The notes under the pieces were generated by a model. The model had not been told where the DNA came from. It searched no databases and saw only the letters and a program-made list of their open reading frames with translations. A stretch of DNA of 64,000 nucleotides, taken from contig JNDT01002392.1 of the NCBI GenBank assembly GCA_000697055.1, positions 186,001 through 250,000 of the forward strand, read 5' to 3'. Shown here in pieces: positions 24,493 through 34,280 of the stretch (position 1 is its first letter; each line of letters starts with the position of its first letter). The DNA comes from Saksenaea vasiformis B4078. Its lineage: Eukaryota; Mucoromycota; Mucoromycetes; Mucorales; Saksenaeaceae. The translations under genes and the position numbers were made by a program.

Positions 24493-24761
24493 ACGACCCT
24501 GCCCGTTTCTTATGATCCTTCCCAACATTCCCTTGTCTTTATTTCCTTGTACCGTCTATCGAAAACTCCTTTTTTACGCTACTTTAAATAAATTTTGTCC
24601 CAGAAAGAATAATAGTATTGCAAGGAAATACACTTCAAAGCAAAGAGTTCATCTGCAAGTAACACGAACTTATTTCAAAGGGAAGATCCTGCAAAAGCCA
24701 CGTTCATTTTTTGAGTCCCAAATGCAAATTCGCAACTTCTGCGACAGTCACCTCTTTCTTC

Positions 24762-26032
24762 ATGACTACCGAAGCGAGTAACGGTGAAAAGAACAATACC
24801 AAACCACCCGTTTACGAGGAATCTTCCCAATATCGTCATTGGCGATTCAGTGCTTCGAACCTCTGGGATATTCGGCAAAAAAGTAATGCCGCTGCAGTAG
24901 AGAGAGTGAAACAAAATAGTGATAAAGACGTGGTAATTTCTCCACCGAATCTAAGAGAAAATGCTAAAGGGAATGGTACAAGGATACGTCCACATTAGAG
25001 TATTTGTCAATTGAGGATGAAATGGCGTTGTGTCGATTTTATGAGAAACAGCTGCAGGGCATCTGTAAACATTTGAAGTTTTCCGATCTCGTGATGGTAA
25101 TGCTTAAAAGCGATGCGCAGTTTGCCTGACCAATTACCCAGGCGACCGCTGTGATTTACATGAAGCGATTCTTTCTGCACAACACAGTCATGGATTATCA
25201 CCCCAAGCCTGTTCTGTAAGCGAGTTTTAGAATGAGCATTCGCTTATTTCGCTGTAGTTTGACTTGCTTGTTTCTTGCTACGAAATCCGAGAGCGAGCGC
25301 ATATCCATCGAGGATTTTGGTAAAAATCTACGGTTACCGTCCACAGCTGGGGTGTTGGATCTTGAATTTACCGTGTCGCAAGGACTTAAGTTCGAATACT
25401 ACGTGTATCACCCCTACAGGCCGGCGTATGGTTTTTTTCTAGATATGCAGGTAAAAGGAAAAGACAGCGATTTAGAACCTTTGGGTTTTGCTGAACCAAT
25501 ACAGGCGAGAGCAGATATGAAGTTACTCAAGGAAACCTATGCAAAGGTGGATCAGGTCATTGCGGATATGCTGTTGACGGATCTGCCCTTCATCTATCAG
25601 CCATCGCAACTTGCTCTAGCTGCTTTCATGATCGCAGGCGACGAGAATGGGTTTGAAGCCCATGTCAGAATGTAAGAGGAATAGTCTCTGTGACTGAATC
25701 AGGGTTGATGATGGGATCTATAGGTATATTGAGGAGCGTTTCTCACATCATGCGGAGGAACTGTTGCGGATGATTCATGAGATTGCTGAGATCTTGAAGA
25801 AATCAACGCCAGTAACATTAGAAGTTGCTAAAGGAATTGATCGAAGGCTAAACTTATGCATGAATCCTTCAAAGAATCCCAATGCCGCATCGTAAGTCAT
25901 TGCATTAAAGGTTGGGCTCTTCTAAGATGAGATAGATCCAAGAAGCGAGAAGCGGAGAAAATACAAGACGACGAAGAACGTAGCAAGAGGGCCAAATCAA
26001 ATGAGGAAAGCACATCATCTACGTCGTCCTGA
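24762..26032 (+). CDS. CCL1: cyclin H, TFIIH/CDK-activating kinase subunit, 339 aa
   Basis: Cyclin partner of the kinase that phosphorylates the RNA polymerase II C-terminal domain and activates cell-cycle CDKs, in the nucleus. Six exons: 24762-24932, 25001-25096, 25142-25215, 25258-25671, 25724-25891, 25936-26032. The N-terminus has the family signature YRHWRFS, followed by SIEDEMALCRFYEKQL. The first cyclin fold includes [34 protein letters not shown], and the second contains VLDLEFTVSQGLKFEYYVYHPYRPAYGF. The tail is lysine/arginine-rich (SSKKREAEKI...KRAKS) and ends in Ser/Thr. The first intron boundary is ambiguous; the donor GTGGTAATT with acceptor TTAGAG keeps the frame. Its stop lies 16 nt from the stop of the convergent ING gene. 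Confidence 0.9.
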
Positions 26033-26048
26033 TCTTTGTTTCTTTTAT

Positions 26049-27230
26049 TCATGGCAATTTCTTTTGCTTGCTTTTGAATTCACTTGAGCAGTTCTTGCAG
26101 TACCACTTGCCTTTTGGCGGTGTTCGCAAACCGACACATTCAAGATGGAACCATTCAATTTCACACTATACAACGGATCAGATAGTTTGTTTAGCTATCA
26201 TTGAACTTACATCGTCATTATCACATGCCACCATCTCGCCAAATGACACTTGATGGCAATAGCAATAAAGAGGTTCATTTGGATCAATTGGGAGATCACT
26301 CAAAGAGATAGCACTATAAAATAGGATAAGATAACTAGACTTGAAAAAGCACGATACTTACGCTTGTGCATGATGCCGTGAATCTTCTGTGGACAGGTAG
26401 TCACCTTGTATATCAGAAGCGTCTGGCGCTTGCTCCTCATCATCTCTTGGTTTCTTGCGCTTTCTACCCCTCTTTTCCTTTGGTACACTTGTAGTTCCAT
26501 GACTCATACTGTCCTTTTTTCCTGTATCATGTGGTCAGTTCAACATATCGAGGAAAATCATCCTGTTTACGTTTTTGGGAGCGATCTGCAAATCATGTTA
26601 GTCTACGTAGTAAATTCTTTTGAATTCCTACCATCTGTAGATTCACCTCGATCACCCGTATCGGTTTTTTTTTTATTCATAAGGGAGCGGCCAGGTCCAA
26701 TTAATTGTTCATCTTCAAATTTTTGCAGATCATTATCCAGACGGGTGCAATGACGATCAACCTTGCAAACGTTACAAAAAGAAGGTTTAGTTGCGAGCAT
26801 AAACGACAGGAGATACATGATATATGTGAGACTATTTGTTTACCATATCATAGGTCGATTTTGCCAACGCGAACTTTTCCTCTCCACGTTTTAAACTTTC
26901 GTTTAATAACTGACCTATCCGTCCCAACCGCTGTCTTCGTTCTTGATCCGATAGTACCTCTGTAACTTGGTTAAGACTAAATGATTCTGACTCTACAATT
27001 TCCATCAAGTCTTCACACCCTATTTAGTTCCTTAGAATACGATGTTCCGGACCTGCCTTTGGCGCTTTCGTCCAGTTGTCGAATGAGTGTGAAATTGCGT
27101 TGAAGTTCCAGTGGCAAAGCCTCTATGGCTGATCGTTCTATTAGTAAGATCATTGTTCTTTTCTGGATCTGTAGAACGTACTATCAGCATAGTCGCTGAG
27201 GTATGACATGGTATCGTCTGTGGTTGTCAT
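26049..27230 (-). CDS. ING-family chromatin protein with C-terminal PHD finger
   Basis: Reader subunit of histone acetyltransferase or deacetylase complexes. The N-terminal ING helical region is present: [15 protein letters not shown], then [34 protein letters not shown], with a heptad-like continuation and [14 protein letters not shown] basic, Lys/Arg-rich middle ([15 protein letters not shown]) leads to the PHD finger: [19 protein letters not shown], then [10 protein letters not shown] and KGKWYCKNC, a full C4HC3 ligand set expected to bind H3K4me3. Early exons are 27230-27182 and 27137-27057; the next starts at 27010. The second intron appears to have a GC donor (GCAGGT at 27056); the alternative GT two codons on breaks the frame. 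It is Yng2/Pho23-like; which complex cannot be decided. Confidence 0.88.
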
Positions 27231-28294
27231 GATGTCTGCATTGCTTTCCAGGAAGTGGCGGAAACAAAGTGATGCGGGGTTTCAAAGTGACAAAGAAAAT
27301 TTGAGCAATTCCGGCAAAATATTGGAAACTGAAGAAAACACTTACTTTGAACAAATGGATGACAAATTTTCTTACTGTTTGTTTTTTGCTTACCATGGAA
27401 AAGCAGTGTAGTGGAACGGAAGACTATACTTATTACTATCAAGGTCTATAGCCATTAGGCGGATGATATGTATCCATGGAATAGGAAAGAGTGAATTGTT
27501 CCATTATCATACTCGAAGCGATCATGTCACATTATACATCGAGAATATAACAAACTTTTTCTTTTGGATAAATCGTTTTCGTAAATGGTGTGATTGGAAT
27601 ACCAACCATTCCATGAATTCGTTTCCGAGAAACGCAGCGTCAGATGAAAGATCCCAAAATCCTGATGTAGCGATTAATACTCAGCAACGTTGTTAGTCCC
27701 CTGGAATGGTGGTATTTGTGTTACAGTCGCCCAGGAAGTGAGACTTTTTCCCAACAATCAGTTGCCAATTCCACAGGATCAGATAATTAAACTGTAAGTG
27801 TCTCTTCTATTAAAAAAGTACAAAATAAAGTCAAACAGTAAACATTCATATTATATATCTAAATACAATGGCATTTTCAACCCTTTGGAACCGACGTACG
27901 TGAGGGAAATGTGCAAGGTGGGACAGAGAAAGAAAATTCAGCTGGCCAATGACTGAGTCAGGTGGGACCGGGTTATCTGATCCCTCTCTCTCTTTCTTAT
28001 TCGGTGTACCAAAATCACACATATAAAAAAAAAGTTTAATCTATTGTAATTTGTTAGGTTGTACCTAAATACTAAAAAGTTGTAACATAGGGTTATATAT
28101 ATAAAAGAGCCAAAAAAAAAAAAGAGATAGTCATAATTTATAGAAGAAGGCGCGGATGTTTCTGCCGAAGTCAAAGGATTCGGATGATGCAAAAGATCTG
28201 ATAACACAGTCCCCTTTTGTCCCCCCAGGATTTTTGAAACGATATCTCCGAACAAAGCATCTTCCTTTCTGTTGTTATTTTTCTTATTTTTCCC
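27231..28294. other. intergenic region, no gene recognised
   Basis: About 1.06 kb between the starts of the ING gene (-) and the Apd1-like gene (+). Short ORFs only. A Ser/Pro-encoding frame just upstream of 28290 is not joined to anything convincingly; both promoters must lie here. Confidence 0.5.
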
Positions 28295-29245
28295 ATGGAT
28301 TCCTTACTCAAAAGATTTACCTCGACAGTAATAACATCAACGCCTGAAAAGAAAGTGGTTGATATTGATCAAATACCACCGTCTGATCTTTTGCTTGACG
28401 AATGTCAGACATGTTCATTGCCTTGTGATGATCACCGTCAATACCCAAAACTTGATTTCGACAATGAGTCGGAAATTCTTGGTTCCATGTTACCTTATGG
28501 TCGTCATTTCATGATAAGTACGGCACAGTGCGACTGGCCGGAACGAATTGAAGAAGACTTCGGTACACTAGCGGCAAACTTACACGCGATTGTCAAGGAA
28601 AAGCCAACGTCTTGGAGAACATTTATTACAAATACATCGATGGTCACTACTTATTCCACCATACCTAATGCTCACGACGTCATTATCCTTCCTGACAATA
28701 TTATTGTATCAAATGTCACTCCCGATCATGCGCAAGTATTTTATGATGCCTTTGTAATACCACCCCTACCGGATCAGCCGATCCATGTTCAGGAATATCT
28801 TACACGGGATCTTCATGGCATGCTTGTCCACAAGTGTCCCTATGACTCGATGATTCTGATCTGCTCCCATAAACGGAGAGACAAACGGTGTTCCGTGACC
28901 GCAAAGATCTTGGCACCAGAATTTGACCATGTCTTACGAGAAAAAAACATTCCTGAAGGAGAAGGCGGAACGGCAGTCTTCATGGTGAGTCATGTAGGAG
29001 GTAAGGTTGATAGCATGGTCTTGATATCCTCTTATATGGTGTTCGTAGGTCACAAGTTTGCTGGTAATATTATTTGTTATACGCATCAAGGTACACGAGG
29101 CATCTGGTATGGTCGTGTGAAAACCTGTCACTGCGAAGCTATTGTTGAAGAAACTATCTTACAAGGAAAAGTAATCAAGGAGTTATATCGAGGATCAATG
29201 ACGCATAGTTTTCGTAATTCGAGGTGTGAAAGAATAAGATGGTAA
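28295..29245 (+). CDS. sucrase/ferredoxin-like protein (Apd1/Aim32 type), 300 aa
   Basis: Two exons (28295-29000, 29049-29245). The protein has the thioredoxin-like ferredoxin fold of the Apd1 family, whose members carry a [2Fe-2S] cluster held by two Cys and two His. Those residues are visible: CSHKRRDKRC (Cys-x8-Cys) and HVGGHKFAGN (His-x3-His), then IWYGRVKTCHCEAIVEE. The N-terminal CQTCSLPCDDHRQYPKLDFD segment is also typical. In yeast, Apd1 is linked to metal and drug tolerance; a cytosolic redox role here is inferred. The 48-nt intron sits between the two cluster histidines, is a multiple of three and has no stop, so retention would insert 16 residues into the motif. Confidence 0.87.
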   Translation: MDSLLKRFTSTVITSTPEKKVVDIDQIPPSDLLLDECQTCSLPCDDHRQYPKLDFDNESEILGSMLPYGRHFMISTAQCDWPERIEEDFGTLAANLHAIVKEKPTSWRTFITNTSMVTTYSTIPNAHDVIILPDNIIVSNVTPDHAQVFYDAFVIPPLPDQPIHVQEYLTRDLHGMLVHKCPYDSMILICSHKRRDKRCSVTAKILAPEFDHVLREKNIPEGEGGTAVFMVSHVGGKVDSMVLISSYMVFVGHKFAGNIICYTHQGTRGIWYGRVKTCHCEAIVEETILQGKVIKELYRGSMTHSFRNSRCERIRW

Positions 29246-30145
29246 TGGAGATACATTTAATCAAGTGTTCGATATCCGAAGTGTGGTGCGACGCAACCGA
29301 GGCACGTTTTTTCCCCTTTGTTTACGGAGATGTATCTACGAAACACGAATCTTTTAGGTTCTCTGCATAGAATTTTTATTGTAACTTGAGAAAAAAGAGA
29401 ACGCACCACATAAACAAAATAAGTATGCACCAAGTTGACATTGTATAAGCCAACCGTGATGATACAAGTCAGCATGTCCTTTCCGAAATGAGCTTGACAT
29501 AACTCGGCTTAGTGAAGGAAGAAGGTGCCTAGGGATTTCGCAGGTTTTCTTGGCGAATTTTCTTTTGTGTCTTTTCACTACATGCACAGCGACTTCGCTG
29601 CACCAGAAATCCTGGCGGACACATTGGGTAAAATCCCTCCAGCGCACAGGCACTATATGTTGGCCACGTACAGGCTCTGCATATCCTAATGAATGTTATA
29701 GACTATGTGTACTTCTTCATTCCATTTGGCGGAGGGTAACTGAATTTTGGGATGATTTCCTGCAGAAAGAAATTGCTTTGATAGTATGTATTTTACCCAT
29801 AGTACTGCACAGCCGAAGCTGATATTGTTGTATATGCATGCATAACTCAGAACATGCAACGCAGTAAGTTTCATGCTGAGTGCAATTCCAACATTACGTC
29901 TTGACGGTGATGTTCCCTCACAACTGGCACTACCTGACATTGCTATATCTTGCCTTACAATCAACTATCAAATTGAAGCATATTTTCAACATTCCATATC
30001 ACTTTGATTAAAAGTCTAAACTGTATGCCTGTTAGCTTCCTCAGAAATTTGGGCCGAAATACAGCACTGCGTTCCATCACATACACATTACATACATGGC
30101 ATGTAACTGAGAAGCCTATCAACACTATGCAAGAAATCAGGATGC
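29246..30145. other. intergenic region, no gene seen
   Basis: About 900 bp between the Apd1-like gene and the next repeat copy. Only short ORFs on both strands with no recognisable product. Confidence 0.5.
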
Positions 30146-30960
30146 ATACTGTTTATTGAATGGATTTTTACGCTACTCGATGTAAATTTTGCGTCCATCG
30201 AGAGCCAGGTTTGCGCTGAGGAAGGGATGAAATATGCGGTTATCAGTATATAAATTGACAATAAATAATACCTACTTACATCAACTTGGTCCCCATATGG
30301 ACGCAAACTTTATTCGAGCAGCATAAAAATTCATTCACGGCCAGTAAATGGAAGATATTTTGGTGCCAGTTCACTTACCACCCGAAGGGCATAGCTGTCT
30401 AATGACAGCAGCCTGTCCCGCACCTGACGCGATGGGGCGGCGGAGGATATTACATGACAAAGATGCCAGTTTGGGCGTTAACGCCTTGCGGAGGACTTGA
30501 AGCGATACAACGTCTGGCGAAGTTCTGTCGTGAAAGTTGAGTGAGGCTGCGCGTGACAGCATTTACTTACATGGTGGTGAACAGCGGGCTACACCACAGC
30601 CGAGACGGTTAGGGACAGAGGTCATGCAGGCTGAAGAATAGACATAAAAACATGAATAATCCTGTACGTATATAAATTGACATCCTTATCGGGATGCCTT
30701 TTTGAAAAACAGAGCCAAAGAATTTAAAATGGTTCATGCGAGCCTTTAAATACAGATCATTCTGGATGAAACCTGCTCTTATCTTGAGACATTTTTACTG
30801 CTTTCTGACAGAACATTGGGGAATCGATCACTGAAGTACCTCAATGCAAAAATAATATTTCTTGCCTTGAGACATTTTTACTGCTTCCGAAGGACACCGA
30901 ATATAAGTCGGAAACGCTGATCTCTGGATCGGTAATACGAAAAGTCAAGACTAACAGCAT
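30146..30960 (+). repeat. dispersed repeat copy 3 (head, core, tail A)
   Basis: One of the most complete copies. It starts TGTTTATTGAAT, then TTTTTACGCTACTCG; the fold-back head ends near 30330 (TGGACGCAAACTTTATTCG). The conserved ATTCACGGCCAGTAAATGG block, the GGTGGTGAACAGCGGGCTAC block, the CATGCAGGCTGAAGAATAG block, and ACAGAGCCAAAGAA follow. Tail A is GAGACATTTTTACTGCTT, present twice (about 30787 and 30873). No ORF of significance. Confidence 0.65.
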
Positions 30961-31520
30961 TAAGCACATCTCGATAGGCAGAACAGGCTTGACATGCTCA
31001 TTGTATTCGGTGGAACGCCCCTTTCATCGAAGAACGTCTGCTATTGATAGCTATATGGTCCGCAACATTGATAGCGTTTCTAGATGGATAGATATACGAT
31101 TTGAAGAATTTCGAAGAAGTACGTGTTTTCTCAAGGATCGCGCAAGCTCTGACAGCAGATTGTTCGGCCAAGTTGTCCGTGGTCATACGAAGCTATATAT
31201 CACCACCTCAGCAACACGGCGGCCGACAGATATCAACACTCTAACTCCGCTTGGCTCTTTTCTCTTCTTTTTGCTTGTGGATTTCCCAATATCAGATCCA
31301 CCCGATAGGGAAAAGGCATGAGGCGTTATTCAAGCGGCACCTGCGAGTGCTATGACACTTGGATTAGATACACTAAGATCCTTCAGGAACCCTGGGTCTC
31401 CCGACAGCTGAGTTATGACTCAGAGTGCCACCCCGCCATAGTAGCTGAGCCACATGTTGCACTTCATTTAAGAATGGTTATATATCACGGCCATCGTTCC
31501 TCCTTTTTTTTTCGGTAACT
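30961..31520. other. intergenic region upstream of the Sel1 gene
   Basis: About 560 bp. Two short ORFs on the plus strand have no recognisable product. A pyrimidine run precedes 31521. Confidence 0.4.
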
Positions 31521-34030
31521 ATGGATCTACAAGACCAAGAGTCGTCACTGTTTAAGGTATCTGTGAGTGCTCCTTCCTTCTAGCTATTCACCTTAGTCCC
31601 TTCAAGCAAAGTGGAGAATCATCCGGGGATACACATACAAATATACAAGGGAATAAAGCTAAAGTACCGGATGGATTGAAAAAGGCTGCTACCAATGGAG
31701 ATACAGTCGCGCAGTATCAACTTGGGAAAATTTATCGAGACGGGGAAGCGGTGAGCCAGGACCACCTAGAAGCATTCAAGTGGTTCAGTGAAGCGGCTAA
31801 AGGGGACCATATCGAGGCGCAATACTACGTTGGAATGGCATTTAAGAATGGAGACGGAGTGGAAAAGGACTATTTTCAAGCTTTTGAATGGTTGAAAAAT
31901 TCCGCCGACCAGGACAATTCCAAGGCGCGATATAACCTGGGAATTCTGTATAAGGATGGCCTCGGTGTGGAGCAAGATTTTATGCAAGCGCTCGAATGGC
32001 TGAAGAAAGCAGCGAATCAAAATTATGCATCTGCACAGACTGCCATTGGAGAAATGTACTACGAAGGTCAAGGAGTGGATCAGGATTACGTAAAAGCAGC
32101 TGAATGGTACAGGAAAGCAGCTGAACAAGGTGATGCTCATGGTCAGTGGCGACTTGGCAACATGTATCTCAGCGGCGACGGCGTAGATCAGGATTATGCT
32201 ACAGCGCTTGAACGGCTGATGAAAGCAGTTGATCAAAATCATGCAAAGGCCAAAAATATGGTAGGGTACATGTACCGGCGTGGATATGGCGTGGGTCAAG
32301 ATTATGTCAAAGGAGCCGAGTGGTACAAAAAAGCAGCCGAGCAAAACGATGCCTGTGCACAGTACAACATTGGATTATCATACAAAAATGGCGAAGGCGT
32401 GGAACAGGACTACACAAAGGCCTTAGAGTGGCTGATGAAAGCAGCAGAACAGGGTGACACAGATGCGCAATATTTGATAGGAGTTATGTACGATTATGGA
32501 GAAGGAGTTGTCCAGGATCGTGCCAAAGCAGTCGAATGGTATAAAAAAGCGGCAGAGCAAAATTATGTAGCCGCCCAATACAACCTTGGACATATGTACA
32601 AGAATGGTGAAGGCGCAGATCAAGATTACGTGAAGGCCTTTGAATGGTTCATGAAAGCAGCAAAACAATGTGACGCAGGTGCGCAAAATTGGATAGGAAG
32701 TATGTACAGTAAAGGACAAGGGGTGGACCAAGACTATGTCAAAGCAGTCGAATGGTACAGAAAGGCAACCGAGCAGAACTATGTCTACGGGCAATACAAC
32801 CTTGGACGTTCATACAAATATGGTAACGGCGTAGAACAGGATTACGCGAAGGCCTTAGAATGGTTTATGAAAGCAGCAGACCAGGATAATGAGCTTGCAC
32901 AAAACGAAATAGGGTGCATGTACGAACATGGACAAGGTGTAGATCAAGATTTTGTCAAAGCAGTCGAGTGGTACAGAAAAGCAGCCGAGGGGAACAGCGT
33001 CTGTGGGCAATATAACCTTGGAGTGACATACAAAAATGGCACAGGCGCGGACCAGGACTACACAAAGGCCTTTGAGTGGTTGATGAAAGCAGAAGAACAG
33101 GGTTATCCGGATGCACAGAATTGCGTAGGACACATGTATGCAAATGGGCAAGGAGTGGATCAGGACCATGTCAAAGCGGCCGAATGGTATAGAAAAGCAG
33201 CAGAGGGAGGTAGTATCCATGCGCAATACAATCTTGGAGTATTATACAAAAACGGCACAGGGGTGGATCAGGACTACACAAAAGCGCTTGAGTGGTTGAT
33301 GAAAGCAGCGGAACAGGGTTACAGGGACGCGCAGAATTGTATAGGGTGCATGTACAAGCATGGAGAAGGAGTAGACCGAGATTCCGCCAAAGCAGTGGAA
33401 TGGTATAGAAAAGCAGCCGAGATAGGCGATCCTTGTGCGCAATACAATCTCGGTATGTCGTACAAAGACGGCACAGGCGTAGATCAGGATGACATGAAAT
33501 CTTTTGAGTGGTTGACGAAAGCGGCAAATAACGGCGATGCAGATGCACAAGTTGCCATAGCACTTATGTACGCAAATAGAGAAGGAGCAGATGAGGATGA
33601 TGACAAAGCAGTCGAGTGGTGTAGAAAAGCAGCCGAGCAAAACAACGCTACTGGGCAATACATGCTCGGACTTGTATACAAATATGGAGCAACCGTAGAG
33701 AAAGACTACGTGGACTCCTTTGAATGGTGTATCAAGGCAGCAAATCAAGGATTTGCGGCTGCGCAAATCGAAGTGGCGTCGATGTATAAACATGGACAAG
33801 GAGTTGATCGAGACTATTCCAAATCATTTGAGTGGTTCAAGAGGGCGGCTGAACAGGACGATGCAAACGGTCAGTATAATCTTGGAATTATGTATATGTA
33901 TGGCATAGGCGTAGACAAGGATATTCGAAGAGCTTTTGAAATGTTCAGAAGAGCATCCGCTCAACACCATAGGAAAGCAGAATTGATGTACAAAAAAATC
34001 CGTAGAATAAATACTTCCATCTGTCAGTAA
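31521..34030 (+). CDS. Sel1-repeat (TPR-like) protein with 21 tandem repeats, 821 aa
   Basis: Two exons are proposed: 31521-31562 (start MDLQDQESSLFKVS) and 31607-34030; the second exon alone encodes nearly all the protein, and the first is less certain. After ~45 residues rich in polar amino acids, 21 Sel1-like repeats of exactly 36 residues run to near the C-terminus, each of the form A-Q-Y-N-L-G-x-x-Y-x-x-G-x-G-V-x-Q-D-Y-x-K-A-x-E-W. Such repeats fold into helical-hairpin solenoids that scaffold protein complexes. Repeats 4-20 alternate between two subtypes, one ending EWYRK and one ending EWLMK, giving a 72-residue (216-bp) super-period. There is no signal peptide, membrane segment or attached enzymatic domain, unlike Hrd3/Sel1L or Chs4. 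The partner is unknown. It converges on NUP170 with 250 bp between stops. Confidence 0.88.
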
Positions 34031-34280
34031 TAATCTATATGCTTCTGCCACTACTTTGGCTTTAAAAGGTCCTGTATATTGGCGTGACATATTATTGATA
34101 TCGATATCAGCAAAATTGCTATAGGGAAAAGCAGATACAGCAATTTTTTTTTTTTTTTTTTTTTTACGTTGGATGGTGTCATGACATCTGCATCAATCAA
34201 TATAAAAAGAAGAGGTCAAAAGGTAATTCAGTGAACCGATATTTATTTTTCACTGGACAGTTAAACATTTTCTTTTCATT
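34031..34280. repeat. intergenic spacer with a 22-nt poly(T) tract (34144-34165)
   Basis: Between the stops of the Sel1 gene (+) and NUP170 (-). A run of 22 T on the plus strand (a poly(A) tract on the NUP170 sense strand) lies about 115 bp beyond the NUP170 stop. An AATAAA on the minus strand lies between them. Confidence 0.8.

Noticed and set aside
31766..33799. Several 120-190-codon minus-strand ORFs inside the Sel1 gene
   Set aside because: They arise because the 108-bp coding repeat is also open on the opposite strand; each is a shadow of the Sel1 array.
34144..34165. Poly(T) tract as evidence of a retroposed gene copy
   Set aside because: NUP170 keeps all its introns, so it is not a processed copy; the tract is more likely slippage or an element tail.
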